64,000 bases of DNA from positions 101,649,443 through 101,713,442 of the forward strand of contig CM039182.1 in NCBI GenBank assembly GCA_008360975.2, read 5' to 3'. The first letter of the stretch is position 1. Each line of letters begins with the position of its first letter. The translations under genes were made by a program, and so were the position numbers. This DNA is from Lichenostomus cassidix (taxonomy: Eukaryota; Chordata; Aves; Passeriformes; Meliphagidae). The notes below the pieces were generated by a model that was not told the DNA's origin, searched no databases, and worked only from the letters and a program-made list of their open reading frames with translations. Of the stretch, positions 13,739 through 26,930 are shown in pieces.

Positions 13739-16700
13739 ATTTTAATTGAAGTCTATAATCAGAATCAATTAAATTATTTATTTCTAGAAGATACAACATC
13801 ACCTGCGAAAAGCAAAATATGCTCCCCACTCTTAAAATCAACAGGACTCATTCCAAAACCACAAAAGACTAATTCCACAAAAGTCAAAAGTAATACCAAA
13901 AGCACACAGAATATTACAGGTAGAGGGGAAAAAATCGCACAATTGATACTTACAGAATTTCTTAAAATCTAGCTGTTTCTTTCAAGCTGCTGGCCAAGGG
14001 ACAGCTGTGCTTGAGGCAGAGACACAAACAGTGCATCCTTTGTTACCTGTTCACAAGCCTATTTGAAGTCCATTAAAGAGCAAACTTCTCTTACAAAATG
14101 ACAAAAGAAGATGAAGGAAAAACACATACATGATTTTGCGTCAGCTCTTTTGCTTTCTGCACAGCAATTCCCATGAAGATTGCAACGCAGGATATTTTTT
14201 TGCTGCTAGTATTGCTCACTTTGAGTTTTTATAACTGCTTGAAGATCTGCATCGTTGTATTTGATTTCAGTTAATCAGGCATACAAATGAACAGGAATGC
14301 AGACACACAGCACAGTAAAAAAACACAGAAGGAAGTTTTTTCAAACAAAATCCCTCTCTTAGGCATTGGTTCCAGTGATGCAATTGGAATAGGAAGGAAA
14401 GTCTGTGTTGCTTCATTGTTTTGTTTGGATTTTGGGGTCCAGTGCTAACTTGTGATAATATTTCCATTTGTAAGTATATTTCTCTGAGAGCAATCCAAAA
14501 AAGTGACTGTGATGAATCTAAAAGGAAAAATATCCCATTGAACTTGCTAACTTTTTCCATCATGAGTGACCATTACAGAACTGCCCCACTCAATTATCTT
14601 TCCTGTGTAGCTCAGTAGCTTTTGGCTAAGTTTATTCTTTTTTATCAAAGTTCAATAAATACACAAAGTGGATTCAATAGAAATGTGATTACAGAGCAAT
14701 TCAATAACTGATTCATCCCTACGTGGAATTTTATAGTTTCTAAATAAGAGAATGGAGTGAATAGGATAAATGACCAAAAAGAAGGACCGCAACATGTATC
14801 AAAGATAGAGTCAGTTGCAGAATGCTGACACAGGACATCTAGACCTTTAAAGGCAAGCTCAAAGCCTACTGTCACCAGGAGGAGTTCTAGACCTGACTTT
14901 CAGTGTGGTGAGACGTCAATTACATTTGTAACCCGAAGATTCAACTCTCTATAGCCTCCACAGTTCAGCAGTTAAAACAAACATATACTCTTCTCCAGCG
15001 TGACTTATCTCATCAGCCCATCACAGCACCTAACTCTAAACAGGATTTTCCAGGTGTCATTTACAGAGCACTGTGTTGTCTCTCTGGCTTTAGATGTCAT
15101 GGTTTAAGTGTGAGAAAGGGCAACGGTGGTAGAAATGTCAGCTCAAGCAAACAGGAATTTTCCTTATGTCTCCCAAACATAAAACCCACAACAGCAGTCT
15201 TGCAAAGTGAGCAAACTATTTTCATCCAATATAAAACTGGTATCGGAAATTAAGAGGCTTCCTCCACTTCTCAAGAATATGTCACTCCTCTCACTGTACG
15301 TAATGTGTTGTTCATTGTTTTCCCCTAAGCTCTACTTATTGCTTTCAAATGATCTTCAGATGATGATAACTTTGGTCTGCTATAACCACATTATAGGGCA
15401 TTACTCATTTTATAGGTAGTTAAAAACAATACAAAAGTGGTATTAAGTTTTTAACTAAATATAGATCATAGAAAAGTACAGAAAAATAAATACTGAGCTT
15501 ATTATTTTCAGGTATACCAGTTGCTTAAGTATACTGATGTCAGTGAATGTCTTAAGACCCTGTGAAGATGGCCAAAGCCATAAATATGTGTTTTCTCTAA
15601 AGATAGCAGAAAACCTCTTCCCACTGTCTATGATTTTCCTGTATTTTTCTGGTACCTGGTGACAACTGATGTACTTAATTTCAAAGATGAATCCCATACT
15701 AAGTTTAAATTTATTCAAAATCTTCAAAGGTTGCCCATCAAATGTTATTGTATGTCCAGTGAATCTATGGGATATGACTATCTGTGGGCCTTAGGGTAGC
15801 TCCACGGATGTGTATTATGTCAGCATTCGGTCATTCCTATTGTTGCACAGCCTGAGGTCCCTTTGGTTTGTATGAAATATAAAATCTATCCCAGTGATGG
15901 AAACTTGTCACCAGTGGTCTCAAAGCAGGTAACTTAATCCAGCCATCCACTCCACTGATATAATTAGGAATGCACTTTGTCAGCCTTTGAGGGTTTAACT
16001 ACAGCTGGCTGGGTTCAAGGCAGTCTCAGAAACCAATCTGTTCTTAGTAACTCCATCTCCTTCACAAAATTACAGACATACTTTCAGCAGATATACCCAG
16101 CTGACTGCTGAAGGATGTTTTTCCACCCACTTTTGCAATGGTCAATGTCTTTTTCAGTGTAACTGAAGCACTGGATCAATGCCACGAAATGATTCAGAAA
16201 CCAAAGGCTGAACTGACAGCTCAAGAATAAAAGTTATAAACCTTATTTACAGTGTTTGAATGTGGCTCAATGCAGTTTCTGAACATCATCATATTTCTGA
16301 TCCAGCTGATGAAATTTAATTAGAAAGGAGATTCTAATGGATATTCAGATGCTGACTGGTCTCTGTCTGGTTTAAGAAATAAAAGATTTTTTAAGCTCTA
16401 TTCTCCCAGAAAATCAGAACTCTACTCTTCAGATGGATTACGTAAGTTAAAGGGAAAAAAAATCTAACCTAATAAAAATGTAAAATCTTTAAATTTATTC
16501 ATCAGAGCTAGCTCTGGATCCCTGCCGTACCCCCCTTGATTGTTCTGCTAGAGTCTACAGGGATTCAGATGACAAATACTTTCATATTATTGTCAATCAG
16601 CTTTTCTAAGTAAGTACTACAAGGTGCACTCTTTTTTCATGCACTTTTCCCTGGTAGGAATCTGATTTGCACAAAAGAACAAGATATTCTGCTATGGTTC

Positions 16701-18225
16701 AAATAAGTTGGGTAAAGCTTCTCCTCCAGGATGCAACGTAATGAGAAAAAGGCAGTGTAACTTTATACCTGTTTACATACCTAAACCTGAAAATACCCAG
16801 CCTAACTTATTAATCAGCAGAGTGGCCTGTTCAGAAAAACACATACCCTTTTTTTTTTTCCTTATCAGTCCTGAAGCATTAGTTTAAACACTTTGAATTC
16901 CAGCCTTCAAGTTTCCTACAGTTGTGTCAGTGGGCTGGACACAGGCTCCCCATGGCCAGAAGCCCTGCGGTTGAGGTTGTGCGTCACCATGGCTGTTTTT
17001 TGGCTTGGGCAAAACTCTGTGCTAACGTGGCCATACAGCTCCTGGACACAGGCAGATGGAGGTCAGATTTTCTTGCAGCTACCCCACAAAAGTATGTTCT
17101 GAATTCCTGTGTGCAGTCACTACGTGGTAATCTTGATATCCACTAAAGCCATGGATTTATTACCTAGCTGTTAAACCATATGATATCAGACTGAACCTCT
17201 TTGCTTTTACATTTTTTTTCATTGCTTTAATTGGTTCCTTTTGCCTATAATGCAGATTTTCAGTAGAATACAGACATCACAGCTGGGCCTTAAATACTGA
17301 TAGTACACAAATTCCAGTGTCCTGTGTCTGAGAGCAAAAAAAAGACTGTGAAATAAAAAAAGCAATGCACATCTTTCTCACTTCAGTAAGTTTCATGTAA
17401 GTAGGAGAAGGATACCTCTGAAAATTACAACTTAACTGTATCTTTTAGAATTCTTGAGAGTGCTAGTGTTGATTATAGACATCCTTGTTGTCGACGTGAA
17501 TATCATACCCCATGTGTGAATCTGAAAAGAGAAAATGAGCCTCCAAGGACATCCTATGACAATAAACTCCATGTACAAATGGGTGATTACTTAAAACCAG
17601 TGACTCACTGTTGCATGGCATGTAAGGCAATTAACTGCAGATTTACTTGTGTTCAGAGCAGACTGAAGCAAGCTGGTTTGGTTTTCATGATCTTACTGCA
17701 TTTCTGAGTGTGGCACAGTTAACTTCAGGCCTGGGTTAGCTAAACCTTTAAAACAAATTCAGTAGTTAAAAAGAGGCATAAGAGATGGAGTCCATTAAGG
17801 ATGAAATGCATGTTGAGCACACAAAATAGCTGCACAAGCAATGTCCCTCCCAAAAATCTGTGGTGTGCTTCCTAAATATAGAACATGGAGATCCTGCATG
17901 ATGAAGGCTTTTCAAAAATTGATGTAGTAGGTTCTCTTGTTTGTTTCTTTTTAATTGCTACTCTTTGTCAGAGGCAACAGATGGTTTGAACAAATATGCT
18001 CGAGGAAAATTCCAGTTAATATTTGACTTGTGGGACAAGTAATTCTAATGTTTGCCATATACTCTGCGAATTGTCAATGACACGTGGGTAACCTTAAGCT
18101 TCATGCTCCATCTCTGGGCTTGCAGAGATTGTACACACACAGGTAAATTAGAATAAATGAATACTTCTAGAAAATTCACATTACCAGTAATGTTAAATTC
18201 TCATGGTTTAACTGCTTTTGCTAAT

Positions 18226-18259
18226 TGAAAGAAAGAAGGAAGGAAGAAAGCAAGCAAAT
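18226..18259. repeat. Purine-rich GAAA/GGAA low-complexity tract
   Basis: Imperfect GAAA, GGAA and AGCA tetranucleotide repeats on the plus strand. Confidence 0.75.
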
Positions 18260-19566
18260 AAGGCAGCATGAAAGGATTGCAGAAAATCACTGGGGCTTAC
18301 AATGCAATGCATTTCCTTTTAGTGAAAGACGTAAGAAGGCCCTTATATGAGGCAGACGCTATTGTTTCAGCAGGTGACAAAAGATTCCCATGTATTTAAA
18401 AGACCTCTTTCCTTTGCTTGGAAGGCTCTCCTGGCTTCCTTCTTCCTACCCTCTCTCCAAGAGTGAGCACTTTCAATGTGAAATCCTTCTGCAGCTTGAG
18501 TACAAAGGCTTCCCTTGCCTCTGTTCATCAGGATAAACTCACTGTTTTCTTTCACTTCCTTGCACATGCATGATATGGGCACCACTGGCCCAGAAATGGC
18601 CAAGGACAGCCAAGCCTGAAAAACATCTTCAGAGAATGCCCTAGGCTCCCCTGCTCCACGTTTCACCTGTATTTGCAGCAAAGATTTTATAACCATCTGT
18701 GATACATCCAGACAAATATTTAGAACTCAAGTTTTGAAAATATATGAGTAACGGAGGGAAGTATTGCAAAAAGAACATGGGCCTAGTCACTGTTATATTT
18801 TAATTATTTAAAACTTCATACTGATGTCCTATTCTGCGAGAATACTATTAAATAAGTCAGTCTGACCTGAGACAGGAGATAGCATAATCAGATCATGCCC
18901 TGTAAGCAAAGTTATTGACAAAAAGATGTGAGTTCTGATGACTTGATTCTATTTCCACTAAATTCAGAGGTAAAACCTCCATTACTACACCTAAGTGTCC
19001 ATTAACTCAGTCCACATGTATAAACAAGACTCATATCCCACTTGACGTTTCACTGCACGATTTATTATTGACATTTTATTATATCAGAATTAAAAAAAAC
19101 CCTAATTCATGTTAGGTTGAATGCTACAACTATCCAGTTCTTGCTCTTTTACTAAGTTTAACCTTAAAAAGGATCTGTCATTCTCACTTCTAAATTTCCT
19201 CTTGACCACTAGGTATGATCATCACTGGACCAGAAAACGAGGTTGGATTGATATTTTGTTCTGAGTTATCATTAGCCAGAGAAAGAAAAACTGATGGTGA
19301 GGAGGCTCTCCACTGCCATACTGATACTTTTCATTGACTAACTGAGATGCTGCAGGGCAGAGTCTGCAGTGGCATACTTAGCAGGGAACCTACTACTCCA
19401 CGAGTCAAATTCAGGCCTTTATAAATTTATTATACCCTTCCCAAGTCTGACCATTTGGAAGCTAGGGTTTTTTCATCAGCTCTAGTAAAATAGGAAGAGT
19501 TATAACTCTAGAGCATCTTCCATGTCTAGTAGTAAACTGTGAGAGTGACCTGAGGTCTGGTATCCT

Positions 19567-19594
19567 GAGGTTTCATGCACGAGGTTTCATGCAC
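19567..19594. repeat. 14-bp tandem duplication
   Basis: GAGGTTTCATGCAC occurs twice with no spacer and no mismatch, at 19567-19580 and 19581-19594. Confidence 0.9.
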
Positions 19595-19711
19595 AAGTGT
19601 TTAAAACACTGTTCCCTGGCTTGCCTCTTGCTTTATTTGTCTTTCTTCTGGTAAATGGTGTCAACACAGCTGGACTACTACATCTGATACACGTTCTCCA
19701 TATATCTATTA

Positions 19712-19731
19712 CTCTCTCTCTCTCTCTCTCT
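19712..19731. repeat. (CT)n microsatellite
   Basis: About ten uninterrupted CT dinucleotides. Confidence 0.95.
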
Positions 19732-22700
19732 GGTAAGGCTCTTTAACCCTCCACTCATGGTCATTATTTTGCTCATTATCTGCTCAGAGGACCTTCTTCA
19801 CCAAGAGATTTTATAAAAGGCTTGTATAGTCCTCAGGTGGAAATTCATTAACAACAACATTTAGTAGCTGAGATTTCTGTCTCTCAATTCAGCAGCCTTC
19901 TGCCTAAACATCCAGCATATGTCCATCCTAAACTGGATGATTTTAGACATCTGAAAATCCCACAGATTTACAGTAGTCAAGTATTACACACAGCATCCTA
20001 AATAAAACAACATAACTGGCTTTAAATGAACATGCTGATAAAAGGCTCTCTGCTCCAGTGTTTATTCCACTCTCCTCAGAGACTCTAACAGTGTCTGGAA
20101 ACTTAAGATATGGCAGGGGAAAAAATGAATTACAGAAATGAGGGATCCCTCACAGATCATCAATCTTTTCCTTGCATTAATGTCAAGGGATGCCAACTCA
20201 AACACTTCTGCTGATCTCTGCTGAAACAGTCCTTCAGGGTAATAGGGCACTTTTTCAAACAACCTGTCTTTTAAAACATTTCATGTTTTGACTTCAAAAT
20301 CGCTACTTAAATGCTATTCCAAAACCCATGTGTCTGGTGGGACTTGAGGCTCAGCTGTAAATTGCCCCACCACACAACAACCTTTGTGAGTTATTTCTTT
20401 TCTGACTCCAGATCCTTTTATTTGCACACAGGGATGAAAATCAGGCAATATACTTAGGAACGTGGTCCTTTTCCTGCCCTCCTTTGCTTCTCTCATCCTC
20501 CCACTCCCTTATATTCTCTTTTTGTCTCCCTCTTCTGAACACTAGCACTCAGAAAAGACTTGGAAGACCAGGGTGACGTGAGTCAATTTCCACAGAGAAA
20601 AAAATGTAGGAAGTAGGAAAAGGGGGCAAAAATCCTAGGTAGGATGCTTGAATTCAGTGACCACCTTGGGATGTGACTCTGGGCACTATTCTCTGTGCTC
20701 TCCTGTGCTCCTTTAGTGCACCTACCATGGTGTACCTGAAGGCTGCACAGAGCATGGTCCTGCCCTTCTGGCAGATGTGCTCACAGCTGCAGCACAGCAT
20801 TGCAGTGGGCCAAGCAGCTGCTCTACTGTGGCTAGCCAAAATCCAGGATGTTAGCTTGACTGTTTGCTGTGGATACCCCACGCTATTTCAGGATGTGATT
20901 CTGTATTTGTACAGTGCTAACCAGATGCTTTTCAGATACTGTTCTAGCTAAGTATTTTCACTAGTACTCCACAGTTGTGTCTTGCAGTTGCCACCTCTGC
21001 ACATTTTCCACGTTTGCACCGAATTATGCTGATCTCCTCTGCAAAAGTAACACTAAGGCTGTGGATTCCTGGCAGTTTGTTATGCCAGCGCTGTCAGACT
21101 GCCAGATGCAATCTGAACACGTCTGTGCAGGGCATGCAGGGCTCCCAGGTCCTAGTCTCTTTTCTGCAGGCAGCTCCAAACCTCATGTAATCAGAGATAA
21201 GTGACTCAGTTAAAAATTAATGGGGCAGCTGGCTAAATGCTCAACCAAACAAAATGATCAAAGGGACACTGCCAGATGTTTTTCATTAGCTCTACATATG
21301 GAGGTACCAGGGAGAGCAGCAGGAGCACCAAACTAAAAAGAAACCAGAGAAGCCAACTCTAGTTTCAACCATAACATGAGGAGCTGGCTATAAATACTAC
21401 ATTCCTCAGTGTGGCTCCCAGAGGACATGCTGTTAAGTATTTCTAAAACCTACAGGAAAAGTGTGTCTACTATTGTCTGACTTATTTATATGCATCCTCC
21501 TGGTAAATATTTTATTAAGAATTATAATTCTTAGCATCTCTAAAAATATACTTAAAAATTATATTTGAGTAAGCTTCTGTAAGTTGTAAAAAGGGGGTTT
21601 TTTTCCACCAAATGTATTTTTTGCTCAGCTGGTACCAATGCTGACTTTTCCTAGACTACTGATTTGTGAGATTTTCTTTACCACTTTTAGTGCATTTTAA
21701 AATTTTAACTTCATAGCTTAGAAGTCCAAGTTATTGCAAAAGGCCCAAGTCATGTCAAGATTTACTGTGGAAAAGGAGCCAGATTTTTATTTTTGTCTTC
21801 TGGGGAAGTTTATGATAGAGTGAGATAAACACCCAAAATAGTTAAGGTTGTTTATCCTGCATCACTAAGAAGACATTCTTGACATCACTTGTATACAAAG
21901 GAGCAGGGGAGCTGCTCAATCAGCACTGACAGAAATCCAACCCAGATCACCCACCTCAGGGCATACAGACCTTACTTCAGTGTGATAAAATCTGCTTCTG
22001 TTGGGATAAAACCCGAACTGTTCACATAGCTCCTCCTGTCACAAGAAAAAATTTGGAGCATAAAGGCTCCTCCTGCACTTGTGTTCCTTCCAGGGAATTG
22101 TTTCAAGACACTTTACCTCACCTTGACATATATCTGTGGTGTCTTGGGGCTTGCAAGGAGGAATGAATCCTACATAACAATCTGGTGTCATGCTTGTCCA
22201 CTGTAATGACTTGACTATCAGCTCCAAATCTGCAAGGCTTAGACTTGGAGAGCAGGGATCCTGGAAGTTGCCAGCAGGTAACTCAATCCACACAGTATTT
22301 TTCAACCAATATAGAAATTATTCCTGTTCTTTTCTGACTGTAGTTTAGCGATGTCTGCCTGAAAGTCACTCCCCTGATAGTAAGAGGAGGGAGATATGCT
22401 GGATGTAAAGAGATTGGGAAGGCATTTCTCTGAAACCACTGGAAGTACCAGACTTGCAGCTGACCAGGGAAGAAGCTAAAAAGGGCTCTTGGCCATGTTG
22501 ATCAATGGTGCTGAAATCCACTTTGTCCTTTACCTGTGTAGCCAGCTCATGTGTTTGGTAGTATATATACTGCTATTTGCATGAGTATTGATGGCAAAGG
22601 TTATTCCATGTATAAAAAGCTTGATGTACACTTTGAAAGCTGCTCTCATCTTATTCTGCAGGAGCAAACCCCATGAATGAGCTTTTTCTTTTCTCTGATT

Positions 22701-25700
22701 CTTATTTCATGCACACATAAGTGACAGCCACTCATTGTAGTGAAAATTGTCTGTGATTTGCAGAGCAGGATGAGTTCTTCCCTGGTAGATGTGCTGGTAG
22801 CAAACAGGCTGAGGAACTCACTAATTATCATACTGGAGTCAAGGAAGGTTGGAGCATGACTCACTTAGCAATGCTTTGTCTTCCCCTAATTGCATAATTA
22901 CCTTAGAGAGCTCACTGGCCATTTGGCATAGAGGTCATGCCTGTTTCCTTTGAGCACAGGAATAACTCCTCCTAGCTTCTCCTAACAGGATAAAAAGGGG
23001 ATGTGAGGAAGACATATGGCCATGGCCCCACTTTTCCTCTGTATAATCCAGGAGCAGTGTTTGTGCACAACAACAAAGTCCTTCATTCTCTGAAATGAGG
23101 ATGCCAAAGCTGACCATTATGTATCATAAATCAGCACTTTCACCTCTGTACTGAGACAGGATCTGTACTGACTGGGATAGTGTGATATTCTGGGTTCTTT
23201 GGTACCAGTACTTGTGACATCTGTTTTTTAATAAATGAGATTAAAAAAGAGTAATAGGAATCTTTCCCACTATACTCATATGCTGTAGAGCTAGCCTGAC
23301 TGCTAAGCAAACAAAGCAGAGGTCTCCCCAACACCTTGTTCTCACAAGCAATAAATAAAAAAGATATATGGGTAATATAAATGCTTATAAAATCCATATA
23401 AAAGCAGATGGCAAGCTAAGGAATGGGACCTTAATATCCCATGAGAAAAATGGAAAATGAACTTGCTAGTTATACTAGTAGAACTAAAGGAAGGTTTGTC
23501 TGGAGAATTCTCCTAGACCTCAAGCAAACTCAACAGTGCTGTTTTCTGGGCTCACCCCAGCTCATGTATAGAACTGATTAAATCTGCAAGATGCAACAAA
23601 TGGAGAACTATATGGATAACTGAGGCAAATATATTTAAGTATCACTATCTTTAGCCACCTCGATGAACTCTTGTTCTGGAGGATGGGTGGAATCTGTGGT
23701 CCCTTTTCTTAACCATTTTATTCATGTTATCCAACAGTACATTTGGAAGAGAGAACTTTCCTTTGCAAATTAGTGATGGCATCACTATGCAGTCAAACTT
23801 TCATGCTGCTCCTCCCTTCATTACTTCTATGAATTCTCCGTATTTCACTGCACACTGATCCATCTTCCATTCACAGGAACTGAAGCAAATTTTCTCCTGT
23901 TCTCCTTACAGCCCACCAGCTACTGTTCCCTAACTTATGATGGAGTATATACCCACTGGGCTTATGAATGAAAATACTTTTCAGCTGCTATGCTTCGTGC
24001 TGACCCTGACACTGTTGGTGTGTTTTAGAAATGCACACAGGATGTCTGCCTGGTTGGCCCTGCAAGAGTTGGGCATGGATAGGAATCCAAGTGGTCTGAT
24101 GCATCTGTTAATGTAACCTTTTGTGTCCATGGGCTTCTCACTTGTGCGCCTGGACTGTCAAGAGTGTTTAAGATTCCTCATTTGTTTAGGAGCTCATGGT
24201 GGTTACTCAAATCTTTTCTTCTTTTTGTATCAGTGTATTTTTTAACTGTGGGAAGTGGTGCAGTTAAATACTGGCTGAGGTTGCATTAGGTTCCACTTTT
24301 TGTGGGAAAAATTCTGCTTAGACAGTTTCCAAAGTGAAAGTTTTTGCAAGAGAAAACAGCTGGAAGACACCTCCAAGCCTGACTCTGGTGAGTGGAGATA
24401 TTCTGATATGAAGAGTGCATCACTCTAAAACAAGCGAAATGTTATGAGGAGAGGAAGGAAAATGAAGTATCTTGATTCCTCAGCTGAGAGAGAACTGGTC
24501 TGCTGTTTATCAAATCAAAGGCTAATATCCAAGACAGATTCTATTCTCATGGATAAACATCTCAAGTACAGACTTCATTAGAGCTACATGTAACTACAGC
24601 AGCTGACTTCAGAGGAAAATCAGGCTCTTGGTCCCAACTGCTTTTGTTACCAAACAAACACCAGGTGACACCTCTGTCCTTTTCATGCTTTTTTGAATCA
24701 TTTTCCTGGAGAGTTATGGAGTTAGCATGCCTTAGTGTGGGTAGCTGCCCTAGGGACCAAGGAACACCAGACAGAGTCTATAATAAAACCGCTTGCATTA
24801 GGATGGCGGCAGAGGAAACTATACAGAAAATGCAGTCCAGGAAAGAGTTCTTAGAAGATGAAGTAGGGATTAAGTCAGAGCCTATTTTACCATTTGCTAA
24901 AACACTCAGTGCATTTGCCTTCATGGGTTCTGCATTCCAGAGGACTTCATGCTGGGTTAATAAAATCCCTCTCTTGAACAGGCTTTGGAAACTCGGACAG
25001 CCACTGACTGCCCATATGGCAGAATTTGGCTATTGCTATTAGACAGCTGCAGGAAGTTGAGGACAAGAAAGGGGAGACAACACTAAAATCTTATGGATAT
25101 ATGTAGACACAGAGAAAGGACACATGGTTTGCCTCATGGCAGGAGCTTCCAAAATATGTTCCTCATCAAAATGCCAGGATCCGCTTTAGTTCTTTTCTTT
25201 CAGGAACTGTAATTTGCACTTCTGCTTTTCATAGGTGATATGCCTGTGACTTATGTGTGTGATTTAGAGCCTCACACACTCTGAGCTTAAGTTTCAAATG
25301 CATTTTAAAACAATTAGAACACCTACAAGAAAAACAGCAAAACACCATATTTCTGTTGCTCACAAACTTCAAGGGAGATTGAGTTTAGTGCTCTTCTTAG
25401 GGGAAGAAACTACATGCTTGCCTGTAACCCAATGCCAAACCACTGCTCTCTGTTTTGAGTAGCAAATGCCATTCTTACTGCGTCTAAAAAGCCCAGACTC
25501 TGTTTCTTTTTTCAACATGTAATTGTGTATTTTGGTACTGCTCTCAAACAACAGTTTAAGAGAACAAAGGAATTATCTTTATGAGACAGCCAGGGAAACA
25601 CACAAAGAACAGGAAGATGCTGCTAATCTAAATAATGACATTGAAAACAAAATAGCTATTGGGCTATAAATAAACAATATGAAGTAAATATCCTTATTTT

Positions 25701-26370
25701 TATTAAGAGAAGACACAGACTTAATTCGTGGGGATAATGTCATCTACTGTTTCCTTAGACTTTAGTTCTTAATTTTTCAGTCAAGCCATAATGCAAGATT
25801 ACCTACTTTCTTCAACTTTTTACAGTATGAACTTTTATCCCACTTCTTTTGGAGAAAATTGTGAAACTCACACAGTTATGTCTAGGAGAAAGACCAGATT
25901 TTCTAAAACACTAACACTGCCCAAACTGCTTGGTTTTGAACTGTGCAAATCCATGCATTCTTACAAGGGAGGAAGGTAAACATATACACGACTGCATTAA
26001 TTAAGACAATACTCAGTTTCCTGCAACACAAAGGAATTTTCTTATTTAGACTAAGTCTTTAACGATGCAGTCTCCCATTGTGTCTATGTGGGTGTGCAAA
26101 ACAACAAAAAAAAACCCCGAAATAATGGTTTCTGACCTGGTGAGTGAAGGGAGAAGGAATTAAATAATCCTCTAAACCAAAGCCAGAATCAACTTTCCAA
26201 GCGCCAAGCTCAGCCAGTCCCGCCACCTCACTTTTGCTAACACAGTCCCAAACGAAGCAGAAGCCTGATTCACGTGCCTTTTTTTTTTCCCCTGAGGATT
26301 GTCTTGCCGAGTATCCTGGACAGGAAACTGCTCCGATGTGTTGACTTAGAAGATTTAAAATAAGCACTCG
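19732..26370. other. Non-coding stretch, possible first intron of the 26.7-kb gene
   Basis: No exon recognised on either strand. The longest frame is 132 codons on the plus strand at 24644-25042; it has no recognisable domain, and about one frame of that length is expected by chance in this much AT-rich sequence. If the minus-strand exon at 26579-26709 is real, this DNA is its downstream intron. Confidence 0.5.
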
Positions 26371-26496
26371 TGTTTCCCCGCTCCCAGCCCTGACCCGCAG
26401 CCCCGGGCTGAATCACTTCCCCGGCGGAGGCAAGACATGAGCGACAGCAAAGTGCCGCGAAGTGTCCGAGCGCTCGGCAAAGGCTGCCGGGCTGAC

Positions 26497-26528
26497 AGGA
26501 CACACGGCCAGCAGGACACACGGCCAGC
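26497..26528. repeat. 16-bp tandem duplication inside the CpG island
   Basis: AGGACACACGGCCAGC occurs twice without spacer at 26497-26512 and 26513-26528, just beyond the minus-strand splice donor, so in the presumed first intron. Confidence 0.9.
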
Positions 26529-26578
26529 ACGGCCAAAATCTCAGGGCACAGCACCGCTCCCCATCGCTCAGGCTTTAC

Positions 26579-26709
26579 CTGCTGCTGGGCGAATGGCTGG
26601 GGGGCATGTCCTGCACAAAGCTCTGCTCCATGCCCGGGATCCTGGCCGGGCTGTGCGGATGGTAGGCTGTCAGCACCACGCTGCCCGAGTCCTTCATCTC
26701 CATGGTCAT
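26579..26709 (-). CDS. First coding exon of an unrecognised gene (5' partial CDS)
   Basis: The minus-strand exon opens at ATG 26709-26707 and runs 131 bases to a consensus donor: CAG at the exon end, then GTAAAG from 26578 downward. It encodes 43 codons and breaks after the second base of the next codon. Three in-frame ATGs lie close together (26709, 26703, 26697). The one at 26703 has the best Kozak context (GACCATGG), so translation may begin there. An in-frame TGA lies upstream in the leader, and no in-frame ATG lies between it and 26709. The peptide is Ser/Pro/His/Met-rich (MKDSGSVVLTAYHPHSPARI, then PPSHSPSS near the donor) with no signal peptide or membrane segment, so it looks like a disordered cytoplasmic or nuclear N-terminus. 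I do not recognise the gene. Support comes from the CpG island, the promoter motifs and the donor; no later exon was found. Confidence 0.6.
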
Positions 26710-26717
26710 AAGCACAT
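26706..26717 (-). promoter_or_regulatory. Three-codon upstream ORF overlapping the main start
   Basis: On the minus strand ATGTGCTTATGA reads Met-Cys-Leu-stop, and its TGA overlaps the first in-frame ATG of the exon (shared TG). A second short upstream frame (ATGGGCTGGCGGCGGTGA, five codons) lies about 85 bases earlier. Such upstream frames often lower translation of the main frame. Their use here is inferred. Confidence 0.45.
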
Positions 26718-26930
26718 GTCGGCCCCGCTGCTGGCGACAGGAGCGGCAGGGATGCGCTGCCGGCCCGACGGGAGGGCGAGTGACCCTGTCACCGCCGCCA
26801 GCCCATGGCCCGGCTCGGCGGCGGCCGCTCGCCACTGCCGGCTGTCAGGAGAGCTGTGCCACTGGCTCGCCCCGTCAGGAAAGCTGAATTAGCATATATT
26901 CAAAAACACCGCCCACAAAACAACCCACGG

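Larger units (their letters stand above)
13745..19711. other. Non-coding stretch, no gene recognised
   Basis: AT-rich DNA with frequent stops. It holds a purine-rich GAAA/GGAA tract at 18226-18259 and a T tract near 16850. The 109-codon minus-strand frame at 18.4-18.7 kb has no recognisable domain. Confidence 0.5.
26370..26930 (-). promoter_or_regulatory. CpG island with TATA-like and GC-box promoter on the minus strand
   Basis: In a window where CpG is otherwise scarce, 26380-26890 has some forty or more CpGs and is clearly GC-rich. On the minus strand, just upstream of the first coding exon, lie a GC box (GTGGGCGGTG, plus 26908-26917) and a TATA-like AATATATGC (plus 26892-26900). The TATA-like site is next to an octamer-like ATGCTAAT. 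A start site about 30 bases beyond it would fall near 26865, giving a 5' leader of about 160 bases. CpG islands usually mark vertebrate promoters; the exact start site is inferred. Confidence 0.75.

Noticed and set aside
24644..25042. 132-codon open frame on the plus strand
   Set aside because: With stop codons at about 6-7% in DNA of this composition, about one frame this long is expected by chance across six frames of 64 kb. No domain, Kozak context or splice support.
26437..26892. 151-codon plus-strand frame through the CpG island
   Set aside because: GC-rich DNA has few stops. The frame is antisense to the better supported minus-strand exon and has no recognisable domain.
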